Source of the DNA: Phycisphaerae bacterium | GTDB taxonomy: Bacteria > Planctomycetota > Phycisphaerae > Sedimentisphaerales > Anaerobacaceae | Assembly (NCBI GenBank): GCA_030667885.1 | Contig: DAOUVA010000050.1 | Location: 1-13,612, forward strand | Length of the DNA stretch: 13,612 nucleotides | Direction: 5' to 3' | In this document: positions 1 through 7,045 of the stretch, piece by piece | How the letters are laid out: each line of letters starts with the position of its first letter | Position numbering within the stretch: the stretch's first letter is position 1 | Position numbers and translations under genes: made by a program | Notes under the pieces: generated by a model | What the model was told of the DNA's origin: nothing | The model's input: only the letters and a program-made list of their open reading frames with translations | Database searches by the model: none

Positions 1-329
1 GACGAAGCCGGCAAACCGAACAGGATATTTACGAGTTCGGAGACTATCGGCTTGATATTCCCGCCAGAAAACTTACCTGCAAAGGAAAAGAAATTAAACT
101 CTCACCGAAGGAATTCGGATTATTGGAATATTTTGTCAAGAAGCCTGGCCGGGCGCTTACCCGTGATGATATACTGAATATGGTTTGGGGTTATGACAGC
201 TTTATCGGCTCCCGGAGCATCGACCGTTTTGTTACCACATTGCGGAACAAAATCGAACCCGACCCGCACAATCCGACTTTCATTCATACTATCAGAGAAA
301 TCGGCTACAAATTCGAACCCCCCGAGTAA
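1..329 (+). CDS. OmpR/PhoB-family response regulator, C-terminal DNA-binding domain (partial)
   Basis: The frame is open from the left edge (first whole codon at 3) to a TAA at 327-329, giving 108 residues. They form one OmpR/PhoB-type winged-helix domain: an N-terminal beta strand region (YEFGDYRLDIPARKLTCKGK), then LSPKEFGLLEYFV, the loop KKPGRALTRDDILNMVWG, the recognition-helix region SRSIDRFVTTLRNKIEPDP and the C-terminal wing IHTIREIGYKFEPPE. This order is the family hallmark. The receiver domain with its phospho-acceptor Asp must lie to the left of the window, so the inducing signal and partner kinase are unknown. The TTG at 123 is internal to the domain and is not a real start. The gene converges on hisA with only about 60 bases between the stops. 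The family assignment is firm; the regulated genes cannot be named. Confidence 0.93.
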   Translation, partial: RSRQTEQDIYEFGDYRLDIPARKLTCKGKEIKLSPKEFGLLEYFVKKPGRALTRDDILNMVWGYDSFIGSRSIDRFVTTLRNKIEPDPHNPTFIHTIREIGYKFEPPE

Positions 330-390
330 AGTGATTGAACTATCCATACGGTGACCCGTCAGGCTAACAATCAATCGGGGTGAAGGTGGT

Positions 391-1107
391 TTATTTTTCT
401 GTCGCTTTAATTGCGTCCGAGAGTTCGAGAGTGCCTTCATATAAACTTCGGCCGATTATTGCCGCCTCGGCGCCAATTTCGATAAGTTTCGGAATGTCAC
501 CCAGCTCTTTTACTCCTCCTGAAGCGACTATGGGCATATCTACTATTTCAATAAGAGCTTTTGTTCTTTCGAGGTTCGGGCCAGTCATCATGCCGTCTTT
601 GGAGATGTCTGTATATATAATCGCCGCTAAAGGTAATTTGGCGGCTTCGGTGGCGAACTCCAACAAATTATGGACGCTGTCCTGGGTCCAGCCGTGAGTA
701 GAGACTTTTGAGCCGTGGGCATCGAGACCGAGTACAATTTTACCGCTGAATTTCTCCGCCATTTCGCTGAACCATTCGAAGTCACTTACCGCTTTGGTGC
801 CGATTATTACTCTTTCGAGGCCCATATCAAGCAGTTGTTGTATCGATGCTTCGTCACGCAGTCCGCCGCCGACTTCGATTTTGAACAGACCTAAAGCTGC
901 TATAGCTGATATTGTGTCGGTATTAACGGGTTTGCCGAGCTTGGCTCCATCCAAATCCACAATGTGAAGCCATTTTGCCCCGGCCGAGCTGAATTCCCGG
1001 GCCTGTTTCACCGGGTCATCCTCATAGTTTATCTGGCGGTCGTACTGACCCTGTATAAGTCTGACACATTTTCCATCCCTTAGGTCAATTGCTGGTATGA
1101 TATACAT
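391..1107 (-). CDS. hisA: HisA, ProFAR isomerase (histidine biosynthesis)
   Basis: This 238-residue protein is the usual HisA length. It is the cytoplasmic (beta/alpha)8-barrel enzyme that isomerises the aminoaldose ProFAR to the aminoketose PRFAR, the fourth step of histidine synthesis. The sequence starts MYIIPAIDLRDGKCVRLIQG with the catalytic Asp8. The second catalytic Asp is Asp129 in GLDAHG. Phosphate-binding loops are visible as VGGGLRD (79-85), TDISKDGMMTGPN (166-178), ASGGV (195-199) and GRSLYEG (219-225). The start ATG is preceded by GAGGG seven bases upstream. No other his gene is adjacent, so hisA is detached from any his operon here and probably uses the promoter at 1191-1218. 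A HisF or PriA identity is less likely because the N terminus and the Asp8 context are those of HisA. Confidence 0.96.
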   Translation of the reverse strand: MYIIPAIDLRDGKCVRLIQGQYDRQINYEDDPVKQAREFSSAGAKWLHIVDLDGAKLGKPVNTDTISAIAALGLFKIEVGGGLRDEASIQQLLDMGLERVIIGTKAVSDFEWFSEMAEKFSGKIVLGLDAHGSKVSTHGWTQDSVHNLLEFATEAAKLPLAAIIYTDISKDGMMTGPNLERTKALIEIVDMPIVASGGVKELGDIPKLIEIGAEAAIIGRSLYEGTLELSDAIKATEK

Positions 1108-1190
1108 TTCTACGCCCTCGAAATCCTTGCAATAGTTAGTGACATATTAGATTGATAATTTAATCTTTTCCAAATAAAATCGAGCTTACC

Positions 1191-1218
1191 ATTGTCTTAT
1201 CGAAAAAGGTTTTGTCAA
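1191..1218 (-). promoter_or_regulatory. Probable sigma-70 promoter of hisA
   Basis: On the minus strand a perfect TTGACA (-35, 1213-1218) is followed after 16 bases by GACAAT (-10, 1191-1196, 4 of 6 matches). Transcription would begin near 1184 and leave a leader of about 77 bases before hisA. The spacing matches that of the two stronger promoters at 2414 and 8150. It is the only good candidate in the 190-base gap 1108-1297, which otherwise holds no ORF or clear hairpin. Confidence 0.5.
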
Positions 1219-1297
1219 CCATTTATTGGTAGTTGCTCGACATCGCTTATAGATAAAACACTCATATCATTGACATTTTGGAAATAATCGGCAAGAT

Positions 1298-2224
1298 TCA
1301 TGTTTTTTTCTTTTGAGATTTTATGTCCTTCAAGGCTTTTTTAACTTCGATATGCTTAAACTCAAAACCTGCTTCAAGCAACCGTTTCGGCTTGACCCTT
1401 TGTCCGGACAGAAGTACCTCATCAGCCATTTCCCCTAAAGCCAGCCGCATAATGAATCCCGGGAAAAACAACCATGAGGGCCTTCTTATTACCCACCCCA
1501 ATTTTTTGCAGAATCTTTTCATCGTTATCGGCTTTGGTGCTGTAAGGTTAAAAATTCCCTTAAGATTTTCATTTTCCAAAAGAAATTTTATTGCAGCGAC
1601 TTCGTCATCCAGACTTATCCACGAAAACCATTGCCTGCCGCTGCCTATGTGGCCGCCGAGAAAAAACCTGAACGGCTGCATTATTCTTGGAAGGGCTCCG
1701 CCGCCGTTACCCAGAACCAAGCCTGTACGAATAATTACACATCTGACACCAAGCGACTCTATTTGGTTTGCAATTGTTTCAGAATTGCGGCATACATCAG
1801 CCAGAAATCCCTTGCCGGCAGTGGAATTCTCATCCAACCTTTCAACGCCGCGAGAGCCGTAATAGCCGATAGCTGAAGCCTGAATTACCACCTTTGGTTT
1901 TTTGTTTGTCTGTTTTACAGCATCGAGTACCGCCCGGGAACTGTCCAGTCTGCTGTGAAGTATTCCGGCCTTTTTTACCTTGTTCCACCGGCCCGATGCA
2001 ATGTTTTCACCTGCCAGATTAATGATGGCCAATGCTCCGTCCGCCTGCTGAATCCAGCTTCCGGTCGTTCTTCCGTCCCATTCGACAACTTTAGCCCAGT
2101 CTCCTACCGATTTGGCGGCCCTGTTTGAGTCACGCGACAATGCTATTACCTCATAATCTTTATGCAGCGCTCTGCAGAGTGCTCTGCCTATAAAGCCTGT
2201 AGCCCCTGTTATCACTACCCGCAT
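1298..2224 (-). CDS. TIGR01777 / YfcH-like NAD(P)-dependent epimerase family protein
   Basis: The protein has 308 residues from the chosen start, the normal size for this family of extended-SDR sugar-epimerase-like proteins. Many such proteins carry the legacy label SulA-like cell division inhibitor; their true substrate is unknown. The Rossmann motif GATGFIGR is at 7-14. NLAGENI (69-75), SAIGYYG with the SDR Tyr (117-123) and GSGRQWFSWISLDD (194-207) are family signatures. The end (about 245-300, FPGFIMRLALGEMADEVLL then GQRVKPKRLLEAGFEF) is the DUF1731 domain. The ORF is open for 17 codons further upstream, but I start it at 2224 because AGGAG lies four bases before this ATG and the Rossmann strand begins at once. 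The C terminus is Lys-rich (KSQKKKT). It appears to be transcribed on its own, divergently from the nucleoside hydrolase operon. The fold is certain; the function is not. Confidence 0.92.
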   Translation of the reverse strand: MRVVITGATGFIGRALCRALHKDYEVIALSRDSNRAAKSVGDWAKVVEWDGRTTGSWIQQADGALAIINLAGENIASGRWNKVKKAGILHSRLDSSRAVLDAVKQTNKKPKVVIQASAIGYYGSRGVERLDENSTAGKGFLADVCRNSETIANQIESLGVRCVIIRTGLVLGNGGGALPRIMQPFRFFLGGHIGSGRQWFSWISLDDEVAAIKFLLENENLKGIFNLTAPKPITMKRFCKKLGWVIRRPSWLFFPGFIMRLALGEMADEVLLSGQRVKPKRLLEAGFEFKHIEVKKALKDIKSQKKKT

Positions 2225-2228
2225 AGTA

Positions 2229-2233
2229 CTCCT
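2229..2233 (-). promoter_or_regulatory. Shine-Dalgarno site fixing the TIGR01777 gene start
   Basis: AGGAG on the minus strand lies four bases before the ATG at 2224. The upstream in-frame ATGs at 2275 and 2254 have no comparable site, and they would add residues before the Rossmann fold's first strand. Confidence 0.75.
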
Positions 2234-2255
2234 ATGTATTTTTTTAAAAGACATT

Positions 2256-2261
2256 ATTATA
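2256..2261 (-). promoter_or_regulatory. Possible -10 box for the TIGR01777 gene
   Basis: A perfect TATAAT on the minus strand lies about 30 bases before the ATG at 2224. The hexamer 17 bases upstream of it (TAAATT) is a poor -35, so this is only a candidate. Confidence 0.3.
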
Positions 2262-2413
2262 TTTACGGTTTCCAATAAAATTTAACAAGTTGGACTCCCG
2301 CGTGCAAGTACGGTTAAAATAGCTCAACGGCAAGCTTACATATAGATATGCTAACTGTTTAGGAAAGGCAACTAAAAATAAGAAAATGCAATTATCAGGA
2401 AAATCAAATTTCT

Positions 2414-2441
2414 TTGACAAAATCCGGCATTAGATTATATT
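2414..2441 (+). promoter_or_regulatory. Promoter of the nucleoside/ribose operon
   Basis: A perfect TTGACA (2414-2419) and TATATT (2436-2441, 5 of 6 matches to TATAAT) are separated by 16 bases. Transcription would begin near 2448, leaving a leader of about 40 bases before the hydrolase ATG at 2489. The TTG inside this -35 box is also the first possible start of the longest ORF, which argues against that longer gene model. An imperfect palindrome centred at 2344 lies about 70 bases upstream. Confidence 0.7.
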
Positions 2442-2476
2442 TGCGAATAATTTCATTACAAAAACTATTTGAAATT

Positions 2477-2481
2477 GGAGG
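2477..2481 (+). promoter_or_regulatory. Shine-Dalgarno site fixing the nucleoside hydrolase start
   Basis: GGAGG lies seven bases before the ATG at 2489. That start puts a basic n-region and hydrophobic lipoprotein signal at the N terminus, as expected for an exported protein. The longer reading from 2414 would bury the signal. Confidence 0.85.
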
Positions 2482-2488
2482 TCGAACT

Positions 2489-3556
2489 ATGAGTGGGACA
2501 AAGTATTTCACGAGTGTTATTCCAGTAAAGTCCATCCGGCGAATCTTTTTAGCTGTTTTTGTATTATTTTCAGTGACATTGGGTTCCTGTGCTTTGGATA
2601 GCAATTCATCCTCGCCTCGAAGCGGAAAAATACCGGTTATTTTCGATACCGATATATGTGATGATATCGATGATACCTGGGCACTGGCTATGCTCATTAA
2701 TTCAAATGAGTTCGATGTTAAATTGATTACGACCGCGGTAGGCAACACTTCATCAAAAGTAAAAACTGTGGCTAAGTTTCTGGAAACCGTCGGCAGGACA
2801 GATATACCAATCGGTATCGGAGTGCAGCAGCATAAAGGCAGCCACAGGCAGGATGCGTGGGCAAAAGACTATAAGCTGTCAACATATCCCGGCAAAATCT
2901 ATGAAGATGGCATACAGGCTTTGATTGATACTGTAATGAAATCTCGCAAGCCGATAAAAGTGGTTGCTGTGGGTCCTTTGCCGAATATTGCGGCCGCACT
3001 TGAGCGTGAGCCGCGAATAGCCGGCAAAGCGGAATTTGTCGGAATGCACGGCAGTGTTTACCGTGGATACGGGAACAGTTCGGAACCGAGCGCCGAATAT
3101 AACGTTAAGGCTTGTGTCAAAGAGGCCCAAAAAGTCTTTACCGCCGACTGGGATATCACAATTACCCCTCTGGATACGTGCGGTATAGTCCAGCTTAAAG
3201 GCCAAAAATATCAAAAAGTTCTGAACAGAAACAGCCCATTAACGCGGGCCTTGATAGAAAACTATCGTGCATGGTACAAACAGGGAATACTGAACGAGAA
3301 TAAAGATTTGAGCGAGGCAGAGGTAAATAAAAGAGTCGATAAGAAACTCAATTCCAGCAGTTCGACGCTTTTCGATACGGTGGCTATTTATTTAGCTATG
3401 TCAACCGACCTTGTTAAGATGGAAAAACTCCCAATCAAGGTTACAGACGATGGATACACAAGAATAGATAAAAACGCCAAAGTGATTAACTGCGCCACTG
3501 AATGGAAAGATTTAGGTGCCTTTGAGGATTTCCTCGTTGGCAGATTAACGAAGTAA
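2489..3556 (+). CDS. Lipoprotein nucleoside hydrolase (IUNH family)
   Basis: This 355-residue protein has a lipoprotein signal: basic residues at 14-18, a hydrophobic stretch 19-31, and lipobox LGSC with lipidated Cys34. The +2 residue is Ala, not Asp. The rest is an inosine-uridine nucleoside hydrolase fold. It has the Ca-binding Asp cluster FDTDICDDIDDTWAL (52-66), AVGN (83-86), VGPLPNIAAAL (161-171), the EYN element (203-205) and the late active-site segment LFDTVAIY (294-301). The family hydrolyses the N-glycosidic bond of ribonucleosides to give ribose and a free base. Being first in an operon with a ribose-type importer and ribokinase, it probably acts in the periplasm or on an envelope membrane and supplies ribose. 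A Cys (57) stands where many relatives have Gly in the Asp loop. Base preference cannot be read from sequence, and related secreted proteins are not all characterised. Confidence 0.9.
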   Translation: MSGTKYFTSVIPVKSIRRIFLAVFVLFSVTLGSCALDSNSSSPRSGKIPVIFDTDICDDIDDTWALAMLINSNEFDVKLITTAVGNTSSKVKTVAKFLETVGRTDIPIGIGVQQHKGSHRQDAWAKDYKLSTYPGKIYEDGIQALIDTVMKSRKPIKVVAVGPLPNIAAALEREPRIAGKAEFVGMHGSVYRGYGNSSEPSAEYNVKACVKEAQKVFTADWDITITPLDTCGIVQLKGQKYQKVLNRNSPLTRALIENYRAWYKQGILNENKDLSEAEVNKRVDKKLNSSSSTLFDTVAIYLAMSTDLVKMEKLPIKVTDDGYTRIDKNAKVINCATEWKDLGAFEDFLVGRLTK

Positions 3557-3566
3557 GAAAATTTTC

Positions 3567-3597
3567 ACTGAATTGCTCCCACTAAAAAATATTCAGT
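3567..3597 (+). other. Hairpin just before the ribokinase ribosome site
   Basis: ACTGAAT (3567-3573) and ATTCAGT (3591-3597) are perfect 7-base arms around a 17-base loop. The 3' arm abuts an ATG at 3598 and the GAGGG site at 3600-3604. There is no T-tract after it, so it is not an intrinsic terminator. It could protect the upstream mRNA or tune access to the ribokinase start. The stem is AT-rich and only modestly stable. Confidence 0.35.
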
Positions 3598-3599
3598 AT

Positions 3600-3604
3600 G
3601 AGGG
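3600..3604 (+). promoter_or_regulatory. Ribosome site for a non-ATG ribokinase start, inside a mini-ORF
   Basis: GAGGG lies six bases before ATT at 3611. The same nine-base context GAGGGCGTA precedes the hisA ATG, so it is a plausible ribosome site in this genome. It lies within ATG-AGG-GCG-TAA (3598-3609), a three-codon mini-ORF whose stop is one base before the ATT. Confidence 0.5.
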
Positions 3605-3610
3605 CGTAAG

Positions 3611-4570
3611 ATTAAAAAAGACAAACCAAAAATTGTCGTCGTTGGCAGCTCCAATATGGACTTGGTGATAAAATCTCCGAGGATTCCTGCCGTGGGGGAG
3701 ACTATCTTAGGCGGAGATTTTATAATGACACCCGGCGGTAAAGGCGCAAACCAGGCGGTGGCCGCTGCAAAATTGGGGGCCGAGGTTTATTTTATAGCCA
3801 GGTTGGGTGATGATATTTTCGCAGAGCAGTCTTTGAGCAATTTCAAAAAAGAGGCCGTAAACACGAAATATATTACCCAAACCAAAGAAGCTCCCTCCGG
3901 AGTGGCTCTGATTACCGTTGATGATGCTGGTAATAATGTAATTGTAGTAGCTCCGGGAGCGAACCAAATACTGTCACCCGATGATGTTAAAAGAGCCGTC
4001 TCTGACATTGCTTCATCGGGAGCATTGGTTGCCCAGCTCGAAATTCCATTAGAGACAGTCGAATTTGCTGCTCAACTGGCAAATGATTGCGGAGTGCCTT
4101 TTATCCTGGACCCGGCACCGGCACAAAAGCTCAGTCCGGAGCTTCTTAAAATGGTTGATATACTGACACCTAATGAAACAGAAGCTCAGATTCTCACAGG
4201 CATAGAAGTAACAGATGAAAAATCAGCCTGCATAGCGGCAAAAAAGTTGTTAGAATATGGAGTCAAATCAGTTATTTTAACTATGGGTGCAAAGGGCTTT
4301 TTGTTGGCCGGCAATGAAGGAATTGAATTTGTTTCTGCTGTAAATGTAGATGCTGTCGATACTACGGCTGCGGGAGATGCTTTTACGGGAAGTTTGACGG
4401 TTGGTTTGGCTCAGGGAAAAACATTATTTGATGCCGCCTTATTTGCTAATTATGTGGCGGCTCTTGCCGTAACTAAAATGGGGGCACAGTCTTCGATGCC
4501 CACCAGAGAAACGGTAGAAAGTTTTATAACAGATATAATTAATCAAGGAGTCAACGATGAGAAAGCATAA
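3611..4570 (+). CDS. rbsK: Ribokinase (PfkB family), probable ATT start
   Basis: This PfkB-family sugar kinase makes ribose-5-phosphate from ribose and ATP in the cytoplasm. From ATT at 3611 it has 319 residues. The N terminus carries PKIVVVGSSNMDLVI, matching the first strand of ribokinases with the ribose-binding Asn and Asp (N14 and D16 in E. coli). Next come signature 1 TPGGKGANQA, the substrate Glu in QLEIPLE (E144), LTPNETEA, and signature 2 VDTTAAGDAFTG with catalytic Asp256. The first in-frame ATG, 3656, would remove the first strand and the Asn, and it has no ribosome site. No ATG, GTG or TTG lies between it and the stop at 3599. So either ATT at 3611 is used, or one base is extra in the GGG near 3602, in which case ATG 3598 would read MRRKIKKDKPK. 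The gene follows the hydrolase after 54 bases and overlaps the binding-protein gene by 14. Confidence 0.88.
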   Translation: MKKDKPKIVVVGSSNMDLVIKSPRIPAVGETILGGDFIMTPGGKGANQAVAAAKLGAEVYFIARLGDDIFAEQSLSNFKKEAVNTKYITQTKEAPSGVALITVDDAGNNVIVVAPGANQILSPDDVKRAVSDIASSGALVAQLEIPLETVEFAAQLANDCGVPFILDPAPAQKLSPELLKMVDILTPNETEAQILTGIEVTDEKSACIAAKKLLEYGVKSVILTMGAKGFLLAGNEGIEFVSAVNVDAVDTTAAGDAFTGSLTVGLAQGKTLFDAALFANYVAALAVTKMGAQSSMPTRETVESFITDIINQGVNDEKA

Positions 4571-5513
4571 GAAGGCAATTAGTATTAGTATTCTTATCTT
4601 ATGTACTGTGATTATATCCATTCTTGCAGTTGGTTGTAAGCAGCGCAAGTCGGACAAACCGAGAGTTGCATTGATAATGAAGTCTCTGGCTAATGAGTTT
4701 TTTAAGACGATGGAGGAAGGCGCCCGCTCGCATCACAAAGAACACGAAGATGAGTACGAGCTTAAAGTAGTTGGCATCAAAGATGAACAGGATGTAGGCA
4801 AGCAAGTCGATTATGTCGAGTTGATGATTGCCGAGAGGGTGGACGCAATTGTGATTGCCCCGGCTGATTCCAAGGCCTTGGTACCGGTATGCAAGCGGGC
4901 AATGGATGCTGGGATCATAGTAGTTAATATCGACAACAAATTTGACTCTGCCGTTTTAGAAGACAAGGGTGTCAAGATTCCATTTGTCGGGCCGGATAAT
5001 CGCAAGGGCGCAAGGCTTGCCGGTGAATATCTGGCAGGCAAACTGAAGTCAGGCGACAAAGTGGCAATTATCGAAGGAGTGCCCAATGCATTCAACGGCA
5101 TTCAGCGCAAGCTTGGCTTTGAGGATGCAATGAAAGCGGGCCAAATGGATATTGTCAGCTCCCAGTCGGGGTACTGGGAAACGTCAAAAGCCGAACCGAT
5201 TGTCTCAGCGCTAACTACGGAGTATCCGGACTTGAAAGCCGTCCTTTGTGCCAATGACAGTATGGCCCTCGGCGCGATAGCGGCAATTAGAGCGGCAGGC
5301 AAATCTGACGACATTCTCGTCATTGGCTTCGACAATATCACAGCGGTACAAAGATTGCTTAAAGAAGGAAAGATTCTTTGCACCGTTGACCAGCATGGGG
5401 ACAAATTAGCTTTGTACGGTATCGAATACGCGATTGAGATGCTTAAAGGAGGTGGTACGCCTTCAGACAGAGAAACCCCCGTTGATCTTATTACGGTGGA
5501 AAGCCTTAAATGA
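4557..5513 (+). CDS. rbsB: Ribose-type ABC transporter substrate-binding lipoprotein (RbsB-like)
   Basis: The 318-residue protein is a type I periplasmic sugar-binding protein (Peripla_BP_4). A signal of residues 1-26 ends in LAVGC with Cys27 as lipidation site; Ala at -3 makes it a slightly atypical lipobox. By eye, the ribose contacts of E. coli RbsB line up as Asn46, Phe48 and Phe49 (LANEFF), Asp126 (NIDN), Arg184 (GIQRKLGFED), Asn233 (CANDSMALGA), Asp259 (GFDN) and Gln279 (VDQH). Two contacts differ: RbsB Arg90 becomes Asn127 and Phe164 becomes Trp207. This favours ribose or a related furanose, possibly with altered specificity. The ATG has GGAG six bases before it and overlaps the ribokinase end by 14 bases. 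The stop overlaps the ATPase start as ATGA, so the genes are co-translated. Confidence 0.92.
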   Translation: MRKHKKAISISILILCTVIISILAVGCKQRKSDKPRVALIMKSLANEFFKTMEEGARSHHKEHEDEYELKVVGIKDEQDVGKQVDYVELMIAERVDAIVIAPADSKALVPVCKRAMDAGIIVVNIDNKFDSAVLEDKGVKIPFVGPDNRKGARLAGEYLAGKLKSGDKVAIIEGVPNAFNGIQRKLGFEDAMKAGQMDIVSSQSGYWETSKAEPIVSALTTEYPDLKAVLCANDSMALGAIAAIRAAGKSDDILVIGFDNITAVQRLLKEGKILCTVDQHGDKLALYGIEYAIEMLKGGGTPSDRETPVDLITVESLK

Positions 5514-7045
5514 AATCCGCTATGAGTGGAACACTTTTCAGAGCATGTGACATTAACAAATCATTCCCCGGTGTGCAGGCGCTTTCTGCGGTCAATTTTG
5601 ATTTGAGAGCCGGTGAGGTTCACGCTCTGGTGGGTGAAAATGGTGCCGGTAAGAGTACACTTACGAGTATTATAGCTGGCGCCGAGAAAGCCGATTCGGG
5701 CAAGATGGAGCTTTATGGGCAGCAGTATCGGCCAAAGGGAAGAGCTGATGCCGAAGAACATGGCATACGGATGGTAATGCAGGAACTTCATCTTATCTCC
5801 AACTTGAGCGTTGCCGAAAACATCTTTATAGAGAAATTACCAAGCAGATTTGGATTTATTGATTATAACAAGCTTAACCATGATGCAACTGAAATTATGG
5901 AACAAGTGGGTCTTGGAAGCGTTGATCCCGATGTGCCTGTGAGGCTGCTGGGAGTTGGACAGCAGCAGATGGTTGAGATAGCAGCAGGATTGTCACGGCG
6001 ATGCAGGATACTGGCGCTGGACGAGCCGACAGCGTCACTTACCGACAGGGAGATAGAGCTTCTTTTCGTTCAAATCAATAAGCTCAAGGCCGAAGGGGTT
6101 GGCATCATCTATATCTCACATCGCATAGAAGAAGTTACTCGGATAGCTGACCGCGTTACGGTGCTGCGGGATGGAAAGGTTATCTCGACTAATCCAACAA
6201 GTGAGCTGTGCGTTGACGATATTATCAATAAGATGGTAGGTTGTGACTTAGAGCATGAAGAATTGCGGTATGACTCAGAAGCTGGCGAGGTAGCGATTCG
6301 TGTTGTCGGGCTTAAGCGGGGACGAAAAGTTAAAGATGTTAGCTTTGAAGTTCGTCGTGGTGAGGTTCTCGGCGTTGCAGGGCTGATGGGCTCAGGCCGG
6401 ACTGAAACAATGCGAGCGGTGTTCGGCGCGGACCGGCCTGACAGCGGTGAAATATATCTATCTGGAAAAAGCACACCGGTTAAAATTCGCAAGCCTCGTG
6501 ATGCAGTTAGAAATGGCATCGCTTTCCTTACTGAAGACCGCAAAGAGCAGGGATTGCTGTCGGGATTATCTGTGCGTGTTAATATCTCGCTGACACGATT
6601 AAAAGGTATTAGTCGGTTTGGATGGATGGATATAGCTGAGGAGCGGTCAGTAGCGGATAAATACATTTCTGCTCTGGGGGTGCGCTGTTCGTCTAATGAG
6701 CAAACAGTCGAACAATTGAGCGGAGGCAACCAGCAGAAAGTAGTCATCGCGAAATGGATATACAGAGATTGTGATGTTCTTATCTTCGATGAGCCTACCA
6801 GAGGTATTGACATTGGGGCAAAATTCGAGATATACCGCATGCTCGCGGAGCTTGCGGAAAAAGGGAAAGCCATTATTTTGGTTTCATCGGACAACAAAGA
6901 GCTTATGGCTGTTTGCAACCGTATTATGGTGATGTCGGCGGGTTTGGTTGCGGCTACATTCGGGCCGAAAGAGTGGAGCCAGGAAAAAATAATGTCTGCC
7001 GCTTTTAGTCAGTACGTAGGTGTCACGGAAGAGAGCAAGAAATGA
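5510..7045 (+). CDS. rbsA: Sugar ABC transporter ATPase, double nucleotide-binding domain (RbsA-like)
   Basis: The 511 residues match the usual RbsA/MglA/XylG length and have two fused ABC domains. Domain 1 has Walker A GENGAGKST (42-50), the Q-loop (VMQELHLI, 89-96), a family-typical weak signature GVGQQQMVEIA (148-158), Walker B ILALDEPTA (167-175) and switch His in YISHR (201-205). Domain 2 has a degenerate P-loop GLMGSGRTE (291-299, no Lys), as is normal in this family, TEDRKEQGL (341-349), full signature LSGGNQQK (403-410), Walker B VLIFDEPTRGID (423-434) and VSSDNKEL instead of a switch His. It powers import of the sugar held by the binding protein. The start overlaps the upstream stop by four bases; ATG 5522 is an alternative start. 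The exact sugar is inferred from the neighbours. Confidence 0.95.
   Translation: MKSAMSGTLFRACDINKSFPGVQALSAVNFDLRAGEVHALVGENGAGKSTLTSIIAGAEKADSGKMELYGQQYRPKGRADAEEHGIRMVMQELHLISNLSVAENIFIEKLPSRFGFIDYNKLNHDATEIMEQVGLGSVDPDVPVRLLGVGQQQMVEIAAGLSRRCRILALDEPTASLTDREIELLFVQINKLKAEGVGIIYISHRIEEVTRIADRVTVLRDGKVISTNPTSELCVDDIINKMVGCDLEHEELRYDSEAGEVAIRVVGLKRGRKVKDVSFEVRRGEVLGVAGLMGSGRTETMRAVFGADRPDSGEIYLSGKSTPVKIRKPRDAVRNGIAFLTEDRKEQGLLSGLSVRVNISLTRLKGISRFGWMDIAEERSVADKYISALGVRCSSNEQTVEQLSGGNQQKVVIAKWIYRDCDVLIFDEPTRGIDIGAKFEIYRMLAELAEKGKAIILVSSDNKELMAVCNRIMVMSAGLVAATFGPKEWSQEKIMSAAFSQYVGVTEESKK

Noticed and set aside
332..373. A two-part inverted repeat (TGATTG/CAATCA around ACGG-TGAC-CCGT) between the response regulator and hisA stops.
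   Set aside because: The inner stem is only four bases, the middle does not pair and no T-tract follows directly, so I do not call a terminator.
1270..1297. A perfect TTGACA on the plus strand at 1270-1275.
   Set aside because: The hexamer at 16 bases (CAAGAT) is poor and transcription would run antisense into the epimerase gene. No sense gene follows.
2225..2275. A longer start (ATG 2275) for the TIGR01777 gene.
   Set aside because: ATG 2224 has AGGAG and begins exactly at the Rossmann strand, and the extension overlaps a TATAAT box.
2414..2488. A longer nucleoside hydrolase start at TTG 2414.
   Set aside because: That codon overlaps the -35 box and would place 25 residues before the lipoprotein signal. 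ATG 2489 has GGAGG at good spacing.
6109..6918. A 269-codon minus-strand ORF inside the ATPase gene.
   Set aside because: It is the antisense shadow of rbsA. The protein is Ser/Arg/Pro-rich and matches no family, while the plus strand encodes complete ABC motifs.
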